In this document: piece by piece, positions 5,610-5,644 of the stretch | Position numbering within the stretch: the first letter of the stretch is position 1 | Layout: every line of letters starts with the position of its first letter | DNA from: DASWJQ01 sp036397095 | GTDB taxonomy: Bacteria; Chloroflexota; Anaerolineae; Anaerolineales; E44-bin32 | Direction of reading: 5' to 3' | Assembly (NCBI GenBank): GCA_036397095.1 | Contig: DASWJQ010000001.1 | Location: 1-5,644, forward strand | DNA: 5,644 nucleotides | The notes under the pieces: generated by a model | What the model saw: only the letters and a program-made list of their open reading frames with translations | Database searches by the model: none | Told to the model about the DNA's origin: nothing | Translations under genes and position numbers: made by a program

Positions 5610-5644
5610 ATGAAACGTGCGGCCGTCGTCGCGTATGCGCTGGC
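5610..5644 (+). CDS. Start of a divergent gene of unknown function (runs off window)
   Basis: An ATG at 5610 with GGAGG (5600-5604) five bases upstream opens a frame reading MKRAAVVAYAL to the window edge. The positive start followed by small hydrophobic residues could be a signal peptide or the first strand of a Rossmann-like fold; eleven codons are too few to decide. The evidence is the strong ribosome binding site, the good spacing and the divergent layout. No function can be assigned. Confidence 0.5.
   Translation, partial: MKRAAVVAYAL

Overview
The window looks like a compact sulfur-metabolism operon from a high-GC bacterium. Six genes lie head to tail on the minus strand, so they read from right to left: an ArsR-type repressor, a membrane-anchored three-haem cytochrome c, two half-size YeeE/YedE transporters, a Tat-exported molybdopterin oxidoreductase of the thiosulfate/polysulfide reductase type, and its four-cluster iron-sulfur subunit. 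The last runs off the left edge. Gaps between genes are 1 to 34 bases, nearly every start has a clear Shine-Dalgarno sequence, and I see no terminator between genes, so co-transcription is very likely. A probable divergent gene on the plus strand begins about 35 bases before the right edge.

Layout, left to right: 1-708 (-) beta iron-sulfur subunit, incomplete at its C-terminus; 719-2917 (-) molybdenum catalytic subunit; 2952-3512 (-) and 3514-4047 (-) the two YeeE/YedE halves; 4062-4940 (-) the cytochrome; 4964-5296 (-) the ArsR regulator; 5297-5609 a regulatory intergenic region with AT-rich inverted repeats next to the regulator and a long imperfect hairpin nearer the other side; 5610-5644 (+) the first codons of a divergent gene.

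How the genes may work together (inference): the YeeE/YedE pair would move thiosulfate or a related sulfane-sulfur compound across the cytoplasmic membrane. The Mo/Fe-S pair would carry out two-electron chemistry on a sulfur compound (thiosulfate, polysulfide or similar) outside the membrane. The iron-sulfur subunit and the haem protein would link this to the quinone pool or other extracytoplasmic electron carriers. The ArsR protein would switch the operon. A membrane subunit of the NrfD/PsrC type may lie just beyond position 1, but this cannot be seen.

The host cannot be identified firmly. High GC, heavy Ala/Gly/Pro use, the Tat signal and this gene mix would fit Chloroflexota (Anaerolineae-like) or another anaerobic or facultative environmental lineage. 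That is a guess from general knowledge, not a search result. The most unusual items are the cytochrome with its haem domain, single membrane helix and repeat-like cytoplasmic tail; the ArsR protein that lacks the usual cysteine or metal sites but has a His-His-His-Cys helix; and the hairpin in the divergent intergenic region.
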